Numbered from the stretch's first letter, positions 9,190 through 18,509 are shown. The stretch is 64,000 nucleotides of DNA from Paenibacillus spiritus (GCF_008710135.1 NZ_VYKK01000005.1:372001-436000); one strand, 5' to 3'. Program-made: numbers and translations. Notes: generated from the letters alone by a model not told the origin.

Positions 9190-9898
9190 GAATCTGCACA
9201 AAAGCTATGGCAAGCTTGATATTCTGAAGGGCATTGATCTGGAGATCCGCAAGGGAGAGGTCGTCGTTGTCATCGGACCGAGCGGTTCCGGCAAAAGCAC
9301 TTTCCTGCGCTGCCTCAATCTGCTGGAACAGCCGACCGACGGCGTGATCGAATTCGAAGGCGAATCCATCACGGACCGCAAGCACAATATCAATGCCACC
9401 CGCGAGAAGATGGGAATGGTATTTCAGCAGTTCAATCTGTTCCCGCACAAGAACGTGCTCCGGAATATTACGCTTGCGCCGATCAAGGTGAAGAAGCAGA
9501 AGCCGGAAGAGGCGGAGGCCATTGCGGTCGATCTGCTTCGGACGGTAGGACTTGAGGACAAGAAGAGCGCCTATCCGTCGCAGCTTTCCGGAGGACAGAA
9601 GCAGCGCATTGCCATTGCGCGCGCGCTGGCGATGCAGCCTCACGTGATGCTCTTCGACGAGCCGACATCGGCGCTGGACCCGGAGATGGTCGGCGAGGTT
9701 CTGGAAGTCATGAAGAATCTGGCGGAGCAGGGAATGACCATGGTTATCGTCACCCATGAGATGGGCTTTGCCCGGGAAGTGGGCGACCGCATTCTGTTCA
9801 TGGACGGCGGAAATATCGTGGAGGAGGGAACGCCGGAGGAAGTGTTCGGCAGCCCGAAACATCCGAGGACCCAGGACTTCCTCAGTAAGGTGCTCTAA
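9176..9898 (+). CDS. Amino-acid ABC transporter ATP-binding protein (GlnQ/ArgV type)
   Basis: Energises the importer. Walker [10 protein letters not shown] at residues 34-42, Q-loop [13 protein letters not shown] signature LSGGQKQR near 139-146, Walker [14 protein letters not shown] near 158-170, and the H-loop in VTHEMGFA. The start is GTG at 9176, inside the permease gene, with an excellent AAAGGAGG ribosome site at 9158-9165. 240 residues is the normal length. The operon ends at a 12-bp perfect terminator. Confidence 0.95.
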   Translation: MITVKNLHKSYGKLDILKGIDLEIRKGEVVVVIGPSGSGKSTFLRCLNLLEQPTDGVIEFEGESITDRKHNINATREKMGMVFQQFNLFPHKNVLRNITLAPIKVKKQKPEEAEAIAVDLLRTVGLEDKKSAYPSQLSGGQKQRIAIARALAMQPHVMLFDEPTSALDPEMVGEVLEVMKNLAEQGMTMVIVTHEMGFAREVGDRILFMDGGNIVEEGTPEEVFGSPKHPRTQDFLSKVL

Positions 9899-9905
9899 AG
9901 ACACA

Positions 9906-9938
9906 ATCGGCCGCGGGGCAAGCCCGCGGCCGATTTTT
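9906..9938 (+). terminator. Terminator of the amino-acid ABC operon
   Basis: Perfect 12-bp stem (9906-9917 with 9923-9934), 5-base loop, then five T. Confidence 0.9.
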
Positions 9939-10025
9939 GTAGGAGGCGGTCCGGTTAAATTTGCCGGTCCGGTGTAAAATGGTAGTAGACCCTGTCCATC
10001 CTGACAAGCAAAGGAGCACCGTCCT

Positions 10026-11555
10026 ATGAGCGACAACTTGAAGCGAATCGGCATTATAGACATCGGGTCCAACTCGATCCGTCTGGTCATCTACGATACT
10101 ACGGAGGAAGGCGGCTACCGCATTGTGAAGGAATGCAAGTATTCCGCCCGCCTGAGCGAGAAGATTACCGCCGAAGGGCGGCTGGAGCTGGAGCGGTTGG
10201 AGCCCATTCTGCCGGTGCTGCGGCAGTTCGTCCGCATCTGCGGCGTATTCGGCGTCGGCCAGATCCGCGCGGGCGCTACGGCAGCGATCCGCAACGCCGC
10301 CAATTCCCGGGAGATCATTGCGTTTCTGTCCGAAGAGTCGGGCATCCGGATTGAGCTTATCAGCGGCAGCCAGGAGGCTTATTTCGGCTTTCTGGGCGTC
10401 ATCAACGCCTTTGACGTGCAGGACGGCTTTGTCATCGACATCGGCGGAGGCAGTACGGAGATCACGCTCTTCCGGGGCAGAGAGTATATCAGCAGCGTCT
10501 CGTTCCCGTTCGGAGCGGTCAATATGAATGTGAGATTCGGACAAGGCGGCAACTGGACCGAGGAACAAGTGCGGAAGCTGAAGGCCTATGTCATGGGACG
10601 CCTGGTTGAGCATGACTGGCTCAGCACCGGCTCGGGCCTGCCGCTGTACGGCCTCGGCGGAACGCTGCGCACCCTCGGCAAGCTGGATATGAAGCAGCAC
10701 GATTACTCGCTGCCCAACACGCATGGCTACACACTCTCTACCGAGACCGTGCGGCGGTTCGCGGAGACGCTCCCGGCCATGCCGTACGACAAGCGCAAGG
10801 ACCTGGAGGGACTGTCCAAGAGCCGCAGCGATATTATTGTATCGGGTGTGGTTATCTTTCATACCGTCTACGAATATCTGGGAGCGACCCGGGCCGTCAT
10901 CAGCGGAGAAGGCTTGCGGGAAGGCATGCTTCACGATCTGCTTGATCCCGGGCATCCCGTTCGCAAGAGTGCGCTGGAATACAGTCTCGGGACAATTCTC
11001 CGGCTGGATGCCGGCGCGTCTTCCGAACACCTGCGCCGTGTGCACGAGCTGGCCCTGGAACTCTACGAGGGGCTGCTCGGAGACGAAGGGACGGATGAGC
11101 AGCGGATGCTGCTCTATGTCTCGTCCCTGCTGCACCGGATCGGCTCGAACGTCAACTATTATCAGTCGAAGCGCCATACGCGCTACTGGCTGATGAACGC
11201 TCCGGTTCGCGGGCTCAGCCACCGCCAGCTCGTTCTGTGCGCGTTCATCGCCTCCTACAGCACCAAAAGCCGGAAGCAGAAGCTGTCCCTTCTGCATAGA
11301 GACATTCTTCTGCCTTCCGACGAGGAATGGATTCACCGGCTGGGCTCGCTGGTCCAGCTCGCGGCCGCGCTCGATGCCGGCGAGACGGGGCAGGTTACCG
11401 GGCTAAAGGCCTCACGGCACGGCGCCAGCCTGGATATCAAGCTTCAGACCGAAGAACCTCTGCTTCTGGGTCAGGAAGAGATCGAGAACGCCCTCAAGGC
11501 GTTCAGGAATGCCTGGGATCTGAAGGTGAAGCTTGAGGCTCCTTCCATCGGCTGA
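10026..11555 (+). CDS. ppx: Ppx/GppA-family exopolyphosphatase with HD-like C-terminal domain
   Basis: Removes terminal phosphates from polyphosphate and/or hydrolyses pppGpp. The ASKHA-fold phosphatase domain shows phosphate-1 loop DIGSNSIRL at residues 12-20 and phosphate-2 loop VIDIGGGSTEI at about 137-147, with the catalytic acidic residue expected between them in the SGSQEAYFGF helix. The C-terminal ~190 residues carry the HD-like helical domain typical of longer Ppx proteins. ATG 10026 has AAGGAG 9 bases upstream. It is convergent with ppk and the two coding regions overlap by 53 bases at their 3' ends, so the synthesising and degrading enzymes are physically linked. Polyphosphatase versus pppGpp phosphohydrolase cannot be separated by eye. 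Confidence 0.92.
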   Translation: MSDNLKRIGIIDIGSNSIRLVIYDTTEEGGYRIVKECKYSARLSEKITAEGRLELERLEPILPVLRQFVRICGVFGVGQIRAGATAAIRNAANSREIIAFLSEESGIRIELISGSQEAYFGFLGVINAFDVQDGFVIDIGGGSTEITLFRGREYISSVSFPFGAVNMNVRFGQGGNWTEEQVRKLKAYVMGRLVEHDWLSTGSGLPLYGLGGTLRTLGKLDMKQHDYSLPNTHGYTLSTETVRRFAETLPAMPYDKRKDLEGLSKSRSDIIVSGVVIFHTVYEYLGATRAVISGEGLREGMLHDLLDPGHPVRKSALEYSLGTILRLDAGASSEHLRRVHELALELYEGLLGDEGTDEQRMLLYVSSLLHRIGSNVNYYQSKRHTRYWLMNAPVRGLSHRQLVLCAFIASYSTKSRKQKLSLLHRDILLPSDEEWIHRLGSLVQLAAALDAGETGQVTGLKASRHGASLDIKLQTEEPLLLGQEEIENALKAFRNAWDLKVKLEAPSIG

Positions 11556-13629
11556 CTTCCATCGCGGCGAACTGGCTCCGGAACGGAGCCTTTTTGTCGT
11601 CCGCCCGTTCGTAATATCCGCCGGGCAGCAGGAAGCTGGCCTTGACATTGTCCTGAAGGGACAAGCCGAGAATATTGACGATCTGGCCGCGGATAACCGG
11701 GTCCTGCACCGGACACATCAGCTCCACCCGGCGCGTCAGATTCCGGGTCATCCAGTCCGCGCTGGACAGATACACCTCGGGCTTGCCCCCGTTCTCGAAA
11801 TAGTAGATTCGGGAATGCTCCAGGAAGCGGTCGACAATGCTGCGCACCGTAATCCGCTCGCTGAGCCCGGCGACGCCGGGCCGGAGACAGCAGACGCCCC
11901 GCACGATCAAATCAATCGCCACGCCGGCGCCGGCGGCTTCGTAGAGATCGTCGATCACCTGCTGGTTGGACAGGGAATTCATCTTGCCGATGATGCGGGC
12001 GGGCCGCCCCGCCGCAGCATGGGAGGCTTCGCGCTGAATCAGCTTCTGCAGCGACAGACTCATGCCGGAGGGAGCGACGATGAAGGCGTTCCAGTCCTTT
12101 TGCTCGGAATAGCCGGTGATCTGGTTGAACAGCTCCGAGGCGTCGAGACCGATGTTCTCCCGGGCGGTGAACAGACTCAGGTCTGTATATACCTTGGCGG
12201 TGCTGTCGTTGTAGTTCCCGGTTCCGATATGCACATAGCGGCGAAGCTCGGGACCCTCCTGGCGGACGATCAGGGTAATCTTGGCATGCGTCTTGAGTCC
12301 GACCAGCCCGTAGACGACATGGCAGCCCGCCTGCTCCAGTTGGCGCGCCCAGGCGATGTTGCGCTCCTCATCGAACCGGGCCTTCAGCTCCACCACAACC
12401 GTGACCTGCTTGCCGGATTCGGCCGCTCGGGCAAGGGCGGCGATCAGCGGCGAGTTGCCGCTGACGCGGTAGAGGGTCATCTTGATGGCCATCACCTGGT
12501 CGTCCTCGGAAGCCTGCGTTATGAAATCAACCATGGCGTCGAACGATTCGTAGGGGTGATAGACGAGCACATCGCGCTGGCGAAGCACTTCGAAGAAATC
12601 CTCATTCTCCGCGAATTCGGCAGGATAGACCGGGTTGACCGGCGGATAGTTCAAATCATGATATCCCTTGAGGCTGTTGGCAAAATGACGCAGAAACCCG
12701 AGGTCCAGCGGACCGTCGATTTCGAAGACGAAATCTTCCAGTTCAAACTCTGCCTGAAGCTGTTCCAGCGCATAGGGATGAATGTCTTTCTGGACCTCCA
12801 GCCGGGCCGGAATGCCGCGGCGGCGTTTGCGAAGCTCCTTCTCGATCTCTTCCAGCAGATCCTCTGCCCCTTCCTCGTCGATCGACAGGTCGGAATTGCG
12901 CGTCAGCCGGAACTCGTTGACCGCAATCGGCCGATAGCCGCTGAACAACGTATGGATATGCCGGCGGATTACTTCCTCAATGAACACGAACTGCCGCTTC
13001 TTGCTGTTGGCACGGTGGGGAAGAGGGATCAGGCGTGGCAGGCTTGAAGGAATTTGCAGAATGGCAAAATACGGTTCCGTGCCGTCCTCGGCTTCGTCTT
13101 CGCGCTCCAGAAGAACGGCCAGGTAGACATACTGGCTGTGCACGAGCGGGAAGGGACGGCTCTGGTCCACGGCCATCGGGGTAAGTACCGGAAAAATAAT
13201 ATCCTGGTAATAAGTCTCCATGGCAGCTTCCTGCGAATGGCTCAAATCGTCGTAGCGGGTCAGCACGAGCCCTTCTTTCTGAAGTTGTCGGGCGATCTCC
13301 CGGTAGGTGCGGTACTGCTCGCCGATCATTTTGCCTACCCGTTTGAACAGGCGCTTATACAGGCCGGACGGCGTGTAGCCGGTAAAATCCTTCTTGGTGT
13401 AGCCGGCCCGGATCTGGTCCTGAATGCCTGCGACGCGCACGCTGATGAACTCGTCCAGATTGCTGGAGACAATGCTCAGGAACCGGGCGCGTTCCAACAG
13501 CGGATTCTCGGGGTCTTGGGCTTCCTGAAGAACCCGGCGGTTGAATTCAATCCAGCTCAAATCCCGGTTCAGATAGGGAATGGCGGGAGCGGGGGCGGTA
13601 TTCGGCTTCTTCTTGTCGTCGGCGTTCAT
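11503..13629 (-). CDS. ppk: Polyphosphate kinase 1
   Basis: Reversibly transfers the ATP gamma-phosphate to polyphosphate. The 708-residue protein has the PPK1 layout: N-terminal helical domain (YLNRDLSWIEFNRRVLQEA at about 20-38), head domain, and two phospholipase-D-like catalytic domains. His448 in GLKTHAK corresponds to the autophosphorylated histidine of the E. coli enzyme, and His605 in FLEHSRIYYF to the second conserved histidine; the offset from the E. coli numbers is constant. The start is ATG 13629, 6 bases after GGAGGAG; the upstream in-frame ATG at 13644 falls on that ribosome site itself. Convergent with and overlapping ppx. Confidence 0.95.
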   Translation of the reverse strand: MNADDKKKPNTAPAPAIPYLNRDLSWIEFNRRVLQEAQDPENPLLERARFLSIVSSNLDEFISVRVAGIQDQIRAGYTKKDFTGYTPSGLYKRLFKRVGKMIGEQYRTYREIARQLQKEGLVLTRYDDLSHSQEAAMETYYQDIIFPVLTPMAVDQSRPFPLVHSQYVYLAVLLEREDEAEDGTEPYFAILQIPSSLPRLIPLPHRANSKKRQFVFIEEVIRRHIHTLFSGYRPIAVNEFRLTRNSDLSIDEEGAEDLLEEIEKELRKRRRGIPARLEVQKDIHPYALEQLQAEFELEDFVFEIDGPLDLGFLRHFANSLKGYHDLNYPPVNPVYPAEFAENEDFFEVLRQRDVLVYHPYESFDAMVDFITQASEDDQVMAIKMTLYRVSGNSPLIAALARAAESGKQVTVVVELKARFDEERNIAWARQLEQAGCHVVYGLVGLKTHAKITLIVRQEGPELRRYVHIGTGNYNDSTAKVYTDLSLFTARENIGLDASELFNQITGYSEQKDWNAFIVAPSGMSLSLQKLIQREASHAAAGRPARIIGKMNSLSNQQVIDDLYEAAGAGVAIDLIVRGVCCLRPGVAGLSERITVRSIVDRFLEHSRIYYFENGGKPEVYLSSADWMTRNLTRRVELMCPVQDPVIRGQIVNILGLSLQDNVKASFLLPGGYYERADDKKAPFRSQFAAMEVSRWKEPQASPSDPRHS

Positions 13630-13912
13630 GGGGTTCTCCTCCATAAATTCTATAGTATGTAGGCGGCCAAACTCTCATTCTATCAGATTAACCTGCTTCT
13701 ATTAGTTTACCCGTTTGCGCCACCGGTTTTGTTAACGGAATGTAAAATATATTTAGGTTAACATATTCTTTAATATGTAACCAAAATCTCTTGGCTACAA
13801 CCTGTGGTTTCAAAGTGGTAACAATTACATAGGCATAGGTTACAAAATTGTGATATATTCAGAGCTGTGAGGAATTGGTACCCTACATAGAAATTTGTCT
13901 AAGGAGGAAGAA
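13630..13912. promoter_or_regulatory. Divergent ppk / LysM-3D gene regulatory region
   Basis: 283 AT-rich bases. An extended -10 element (TG at 13851-13852, TATATT at 13854-13859) lies ~54 bases before the LysM gene. Several GGTTACA/TGTAACC-like words occur: 13756-13763, 13776-13782 (inverted), 13817-13823 and 13838-13844. They recall binding repeats of wall-stress regulators, but they do not fit the WalR spacing of two half-sites 11 bases apart. Confidence 0.4.
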
Positions 13913-14575
13913 ATGAATTTGCAACGTATATGGAAAACGGCAGCCGCTGCGGCTGTCAGCCTATCCGTTCTGCTGACGGCGCTTCCAGCGCAGGCCGACC
14001 GGATTCATGTTGCCCAGGAGGGCACTACCTACTATCGTATCGCTCAAAAATACAGCGTAAAGCTGGATTCGCTGCTGAAGGCGAATCCGTCCATTGCTCC
14101 GAACAACATCTACCCGGGTCTGCGGATTGTTGTCCCGGTTGCCGAAGCCGGCGCGGCATCCCGTGAGACCCTGCCCGCAGGCGGTGCAGCCGCGCTTCAT
14201 GCCCTTTCAGTTACCCCTGCGGAGAAGACGGTTGAAGCATGGGGAAAGACGTTCAATTACTCCGGAACGCTTCAAGTAAAAGCAACGGCGTATTCTTCGG
14301 CGGCAAGCGAGAACGGCTGGGGACCCATCGACTACTTTGGCAATCCGCTGAAGCTTGGCACCATCGCGGTCGATCCGAGCGTGATCCCGCTGGGTACCAA
14401 GGTGCTGGTGACGGGGCATTCCCATCCGGGACTGCCGAAGACCGCATTTGTTGCAACGGCAACCGATACGGGCAGCGCCATCAAGGGCAACCGGGTGGAC
14501 ATCTTCATTCCGGGAAGCCAGAGCTTCGTGTCTGAATTCGGCTTCCAGTACGTTACGCTCTACTTCATTGATTGA
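13913..14575 (+). CDS. Secreted LysM and 3D-domain cell-wall protein (YocH-like)
   Basis: Signal peptide with probable cleavage after AQA at residue 28, one LysM peptidoglycan-binding repeat (about residues 30-75), a linker, then the C-terminal 3D domain (about 125-220) with the motif ATAYSS..., DPSVIPLGTKV and ATDTGSAIKGNRVDIFI; the named Asp residues are those shared with lytic transglycosylases of the Rpf2/MltA-like double-psi fold. It is likely a muropeptidase acting on the wall. ATG 13913 follows AAGGAGGA; the in-frame TTG at 13895 has no ribosome site. B. subtilis YocH, the closest architecture I know, is under WalRK control, which makes the motif-rich upstream region of interest. Confidence 0.9.
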   Translation: MNLQRIWKTAAAAAVSLSVLLTALPAQADRIHVAQEGTTYYRIAQKYSVKLDSLLKANPSIAPNNIYPGLRIVVPVAEAGAASRETLPAGGAAALHALSVTPAEKTVEAWGKTFNYSGTLQVKATAYSSAASENGWGPIDYFGNPLKLGTIAVDPSVIPLGTKVLVTGHSHPGLPKTAFVATATDTGSAIKGNRVDIFIPGSQSFVSEFGFQYVTLYFID

Positions 14576-14595
14576 GCGTCTTCATCATGACCCTG

Positions 14596-14642
14596 AACAG
14601 CAGAAAGCTCCGTCCCATCCGGGAACGGAGCTTTCTGCTGTT
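14596..14642. terminator. 17-bp perfect hairpin between convergent genes
   Basis: The arms 14596-14612 and 14626-14642 pair perfectly. There is no long T run on either side, but its place between convergent stops at 14575 and 14673 supports a terminator or convergent-transcription barrier. Confidence 0.65.
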
Positions 14643-14672
14643 ACTCAGGGGCGGCACACGGAGTATCTTGGC

Positions 14673-15536
14673 TTACCGCTCGGGCAGATCAAGCAGTTCA
14701 GGCACTGTCACCAGCCGGTAGCCCCTGGCCCGAAGAGTTCCGATAATCTCGGGCAGCGCCTCGATCGTTCCGCTCAGGTCGCTGCCGACTCCGCCGCCCC
14801 CATGCTGAAGAACGATGGAACCTCTAGCTGCCCGGGAGAGCACATTCCGCTTGACCTGCGCTTTGTTTAGCCCCCGCCAGTCCTGGGAATCCACGTTCCA
14901 GTTGATGATCCGGTAGCCGTTGGACCGGGCCCAATGAAGCTGCTTCTCGGTAATTTCTCCGTAAGGAGGACGGATCAGTCTCGAACGGTACCCTGCCGTC
15001 CGCTTCAGGATAGCGTCTGTACGCAAAATCTGCGATCGGAACCCCGCCACCCCCATTTTGGTGAACAAAGGATGGTTGTAGGAATGGTTGCCGATGCTGT
15101 GTCCTTCCCTGATAATTCGGGCGACCAGATCCGGATGCTTCTCCGCTCTGCTGCCGACGATAAAGAAGGTCGCCTTGACCCCCGAGCGCTTCAGAACATC
15201 GAGGATGGCCGGTGTGAACCGGGGATCGGGAACATCGTCGAAGGTCAGGGCTATCTCCGGCGTCCGCGGACCGCGGGCACGAATGATCTCCGGATAGCGG
15301 CGGATCAGTTGGGACAGGGTCAGCGGCGATTCGGCCTTCTCCAGGGAAGCCGCCGGCCGCTGGCGGCCGGCCGGTTGCGAAGCGGGCGCCGGAGCCGTCT
15401 CCGAGTCCGAGGCCGCCGGAGAACGGGCACTCCACCGGGCGGCTTCGGCGCCCGCTCTCCGGGAATCGGCGTTCCCCGGGAACGGAATCAGCAGGAGCAG
15501 AGCCGCTGCAAGGATCAGAAACAGGCGATGAAGCAT
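14673..15536 (-). CDS. Secreted polysaccharide deacetylase (NodB/CE4)
   Basis: Predicted to deacetylate N-acetylglucosamine in peptidoglycan or chitin-like polymers outside the cell. Signal peptide (residues 1-24), then a 45-residue Ala/Pro/Ser-rich linker, then the NodB domain: metal-binding motif 1 TFDDVPD at 98-104 and motif 2 NHSYNH at 149-154 (His150 and His154 as zinc ligands), with RPPYGE as motif 3. ATG 15536 is chosen because AAGGGAG lies 8 bases upstream; TTG 15542 would leave only 2 bases. 287 residues. It is convergent with the LysM-3D gene, so two wall-modifying genes lie side by side. Confidence 0.9.
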   Translation of the reverse strand: MLHRLFLILAAALLLLIPFPGNADSRRAGAEAARWSARSPAASDSETAPAPASQPAGRQRPAASLEKAESPLTLSQLIRRYPEIIRARGPRTPEIALTFDDVPDPRFTPAILDVLKRSGVKATFFIVGSRAEKHPDLVARIIREGHSIGNHSYNHPLFTKMGVAGFRSQILRTDAILKRTAGYRSRLIRPPYGEITEKQLHWARSNGYRIINWNVDSQDWRGLNKAQVKRNVLSRAARGSIVLQHGGGGVGSDLSGTIEALPEIIGTLRARGYRLVTVPELLDLPER

Positions 15537-15721
15537 ATTCAAGACTCCCTTCCGGCATATTCCTTGGTTTGCCCCGGCTCCGGAGGATTTATCCGCCGCG
15601 AAGAGTTCCTTACTTTTCTTAAGAGGGTGAAGAGGTGTATACTAGCGGATAGCAAAGCCGGGGACCTTACCCTATGCAAATACAATAAAAAGCCGGAAGC
15701 GGCGGAAGGATGGAGAAAACA

Positions 15722-16756
15722 ATGGCTCAGCTGTTCACGCCTTATGAAATCAAGAACCTGAAGCTGAAGAACCGGGTGGTGATGCCCCCGATGTGCCAAT
15801 ACAGCGTCGTGGCCGAAGACGGAATTCCCAACGATTGGCATTATGTTCATTATGTCAGCCGTGCGGTCGGCGGCACGGGACTGCTGATCGCCGAGATGTC
15901 GGGCATTGAGCCGGACGGACGGATTACCAATCAGGACACAGGAATCTGGAGCGACGACCAGATCCCGGCCTGGAGACGGATCACGGAGGCTGTGCACAGC
16001 TACGGCGCGAAGATCGGCATCCAGCTCGGCCATGCGGGCCGCAAGGCGCAGGACGCGGAGCCGCCGGTCGCTCCGTCGGCCATCGCGTTCGACGGAAAGT
16101 CGAAAGTTCCGGCCGAGCTGTCCACCGAGGATGCCGAGCGCCTCGTTGCCGCGTACGCGGCGGCTGCCCGCAGAGCGGTGGAGGCCGGGTTTGACACGGT
16201 CGAAATTCACGGCGCCCACGGCTACCTGATTCATCAATTCCTGTCGCCGCTGTCCAACAAGCGGGAGGACCGGTATGGGCAGGACCGTCTGCTCTTCGGA
16301 GAAGAAACCGTACGCGCCGTAAAAGCCGTATTGCCGGAAGGCATGCCGCTCCTGATGCGGGTCTCCGCGCGCGAATACGTGGACGGCGGCTACGGTACGG
16401 ACTATGCGGTGGAGTTCTGCTCCCGCTATCATGCGGCGGGCGTTGACGTCTTCCACATCTCTTCGGGCGGCGAAGGCCCGATCGGAGCAGGCGGACTTCC
16501 GACTTCCGGCCCCGGTTACCAGGTGGGGCTTGCGGAAGCAGTCCGCCAGGGTGCCGGTGTGCCGGTTATTGCGGTGGGCCGCCTGGAGGACCCCAAGGAG
16601 GCAGAAGCGGCGCTGGCGGAGGGACGGGCCGATCTTATTGCCGTCGGCCGCGCCATGCTGAGCGATCCGTACTGGGCGCTGCATGCCCAGGAAGCGCTCG
16701 GCGGCGTACGCGATATTCCCGAAGCCTATGTCAGAGGCGTGTGGAAAAAAGCCTGA
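15722..16756 (+). CDS. namA: Old-yellow-enzyme NADPH dehydrogenase (YqjM/NamA-like)
   Basis: FMN-dependent ene-reductase that reduces activated C=C bonds of enals, quinones and nitro compounds. The N-terminus MAQLFTPYEIKNLKLKNR and the VMPPMCQYS motif match the thermophilic-like OYE class; Cys25 and Tyr27 are equivalent to the flavin-modulating Cys26 and Tyr28 of YqjM. HGAHGYLIHQF near 163-173 carries the substrate-binding His pair. 344 residues is typical. Start is ATG 15722 with GGAG 7 bases upstream; the in-frame ATG at 15710 would add four residues not seen in the family. An Fnr-type palindrome begins 5 bases after the stop. Confidence 0.9.
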   Translation: MAQLFTPYEIKNLKLKNRVVMPPMCQYSVVAEDGIPNDWHYVHYVSRAVGGTGLLIAEMSGIEPDGRITNQDTGIWSDDQIPAWRRITEAVHSYGAKIGIQLGHAGRKAQDAEPPVAPSAIAFDGKSKVPAELSTEDAERLVAAYAAAARRAVEAGFDTVEIHGAHGYLIHQFLSPLSNKREDRYGQDRLLFGEETVRAVKAVLPEGMPLLMRVSAREYVDGGYGTDYAVEFCSRYHAAGVDVFHISSGGEGPIGAGGLPTSGPGYQVGLAEAVRQGAGVPVIAVGRLEDPKEAEAALAEGRADLIAVGRAMLSDPYWALHAQEALGGVRDIPEAYVRGVWKKA

Positions 16757-16760
16757 CCGA

Positions 16761-16776
16761 TGTGAACTAAATCACA
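16761..16776. promoter_or_regulatory. Perfect Fnr/CRP-type site upstream of pyrK-pyrD
   Basis: TGTGA at 16761-16765, six bases, TCACA at 16772-16776: a perfect match to the TGTGA-N6-TCACA consensus of Fnr in Bacillus. A TTTAAT hexamer (16802-16807) about 33 bases from the site centre could be the -10 box, giving a start near 16814 and placing the site near -45, close to the class II activator position of -41.5. Confidence 0.6.
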
Positions 16777-16835
16777 GAAATCCGGCTCCTTCTACGGCAT
16801 GTTTAATAAGATAAAATTTGAAGGAGCTTGATAAC

Positions 16836-17540
16836 GTGGGGACGGTATTGTTTAACGAGCGATTGAACGAGGGGGTGTATCATCTCCGGGTCGGAGGCGC
16901 CTACGGAGGAGCGATGGGACAATTCTATATGGTAAGAGCCTGGAGCTCTTACCCGGTGCTGTCCCGCCCGCTGAGCATTCATGACGTAGGGGAGGACGGC
17001 ATCGACTTCCTGTACCATGTGGTCGGAGAAGGGACGGAGCTTCTCAGCCGTCTGAAGCCGGGAGACCCGATATCCCTGGAAGGGCCGCTCGGAACCGGAT
17101 TTCCCTCCGTTCAGGGACGCGTTGCCCTTGTCGGCGGCGGCATCGGCATCGCCCCGCTGTATTACTGCGCACGGGAGCTGGGGGCGAGCGACATTTACCT
17201 GGGCTTCAGCCGCGCACCGTTCCGGACCGAAGCGTTTGAACCGTTCGCCTCGCGTCTGACCGTCGATGTCGGCGGATTGATTCTGGACCGGATCGACTTT
17301 GCGGATTACGACCATGTCTTCGTCTGCGGTCCGCATCCGATGCTGAAGGCCGCCCAGCTCAAAGGCATAGCGGCCTCCTCGTCGGGAAGCTCCTCTGCGG
17401 TCTATCTCTCGCTGGAGAACCGGATGGCGTGCGGCATCGGCGCCTGTCTCGTCTGCAGCGTCTCCTGCCGGGACGGGCAGCGCAAGGCATGTGCGGACGG
17501 CCCCGTATTCCTGTCGGAAGAGGTGATCTTCCATGACTGA
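16836..17540 (+). CDS. pyrK: Dihydroorotate dehydrogenase B, electron-transfer subunit
   Basis: FAD and [2Fe-2S] subunit that passes electrons from PyrD to NAD+ in pyrimidine synthesis. FAD-binding RPLSIHD at residues 44-50, NAD-binding GGGIGIAPL near 97-105, and the C-terminal cluster ligands Cys199, Cys204, Cys207 and Cys219 in the family spacing C-x4-C-x2-C-x11-C. 234 residues is slightly short of the usual ~255. The start is GTG 16836, nine bases after AAGGAG (16821-16826). pyrD overlaps by 8 bases. The pair lies outside any visible pyr operon; no pyrR, pyrB, pyrC or carbamoyl-phosphate synthase genes are nearby. Confidence 0.92.
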   Translation: MGTVLFNERLNEGVYHLRVGGAYGGAMGQFYMVRAWSSYPVLSRPLSIHDVGEDGIDFLYHVVGEGTELLSRLKPGDPISLEGPLGTGFPSVQGRVALVGGGIGIAPLYYCARELGASDIYLGFSRAPFRTEAFEPFASRLTVDVGGLILDRIDFADYDHVFVCGPHPMLKAAQLKGIAASSSGSSSAVYLSLENRMACGIGACLVCSVSCRDGQRKACADGPVFLSEEVIFHD

Positions 17541-18471
17541 AGTGAATATGAACGCCGTCATTGCCGGTGTGCGCTTCAAGAATCCGGTCGTTATGGCATC
17601 CGGCACGTTCGGCTTCGGCCATGAATACGGGCAGCGCTACGACCTGAATCTGCTAGGCGGCATCTCCGGCAAGGGTCTGACGCTGAATCCGAAGGCCGGC
17701 AATCCGGGAACCCGGGTGTATGAGACGCCGTCCGGCATGCTCAACAGCGTCGGTCTGGAGAACCCCGGCATTCCGGCCTTCCTGGAGAAGGAGGCGCCCT
17801 ATTGGGCGACGCTCGACACCGCCCGGATTGTCAATCTTGGCGGCGGGACGCTGGACGACTATGTCCGCGGCGCGGAGCTGATTCAGTCCGACAACGCCCG
17901 GCGGGAGGCCGCCGGTGCCAAGGCCGTCGATATGATTGAGCTGAATATCTCCTGCCCGAACGTCAAGGAGGGCGGCATCGCCTTCGGCGTGCGCACGGTA
18001 GCGGCCCGGGAAGTCCTCCGGGCCGTTCGGGCGGCGACCTCGCTGCCGCTTGCGGTGAAGCTGTCGCCGAACGCCGAAGACATCGCCTCGATGGCGGCGA
18101 TGTGCGAGGAGGAGGGAGCGGACGCCGTCTCCCTCATCAACACAATCAGCGGAATGAAGATTGACATCCGCCGCCGCGCCAGCGTTTTTCACAATCTCTA
18201 TGCCGGTCTGTCGGGCCCGGCGGTCAAGCCGGTTGCGCTGCGAATGGTGCATCAGGTAGCCCGGGCTGTCCGGATTCCCGTCATCGGCATGGGCGGAATC
18301 GCCAGCGCGTCCGATATTCTGGAATTCATCATGGCAGGTGCGGCCGTCGTCCAGGTGGGGACGTATAATTTCATGAACCTGGATGCGGGACGGGACCTGG
18401 TTGCAGATCTCGAAGCGCTGATGCTGTCCGAGAATATCCGGACACTGGATGAAATTCGCGGCATCGTTTAG
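17533..18471 (+). CDS. pyrD: Dihydroorotate dehydrogenase B, catalytic subunit
   Basis: Class 1B FMN enzyme oxidising dihydroorotate to orotate. FMN-binding [10 protein letters not shown] (residues 20-29) and [17 protein letters not shown]; Cys141 in NISCPN is the catalytic base position of class 1 enzymes, followed by VKEGG typical of 1B. GMGGI and GTYNF near the C-terminus bind the FMN phosphate. 312 residues fits. It overlaps pyrK by 8 bases with GGAAGAGGTG upstream, so the subunits are translationally coupled. Using NAD+ rather than quinone, this enzyme type works without oxygen, which agrees with the Fnr-type site ahead of pyrK. Confidence 0.95.
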   Translation: MTEVNMNAVIAGVRFKNPVVMASGTFGFGHEYGQRYDLNLLGGISGKGLTLNPKAGNPGTRVYETPSGMLNSVGLENPGIPAFLEKEAPYWATLDTARIVNLGGGTLDDYVRGAELIQSDNARREAAGAKAVDMIELNISCPNVKEGGIAFGVRTVAAREVLRAVRAATSLPLAVKLSPNAEDIASMAAMCEEEGADAVSLINTISGMKIDIRRRASVFHNLYAGLSGPAVKPVALRMVHQVARAVRIPVIGMGGIASASDILEFIMAGAAVVQVGTYNFMNLDAGRDLVADLEALMLSENIRTLDEIRGIV

Positions 18472-18509
18472 AATGTGGGTATAATTTAGGATAGGGAAGG
18501 GGACTGAAC

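Noticed and set aside
9882..11336. 484-residue minus-strand open frame
   Set aside because: Antisense shadow of the ppx-type gene in GC-rich DNA; no ribosome site and no recognisable motif.
11533..13047. 504-residue plus-strand open frame
   Set aside because: Complement of ppk; the minus-strand frame carries both catalytic histidines.
13741..13912. Classical WalR site
   Set aside because: No two TGTWAH half-sites at the required spacing could be found on either strand.
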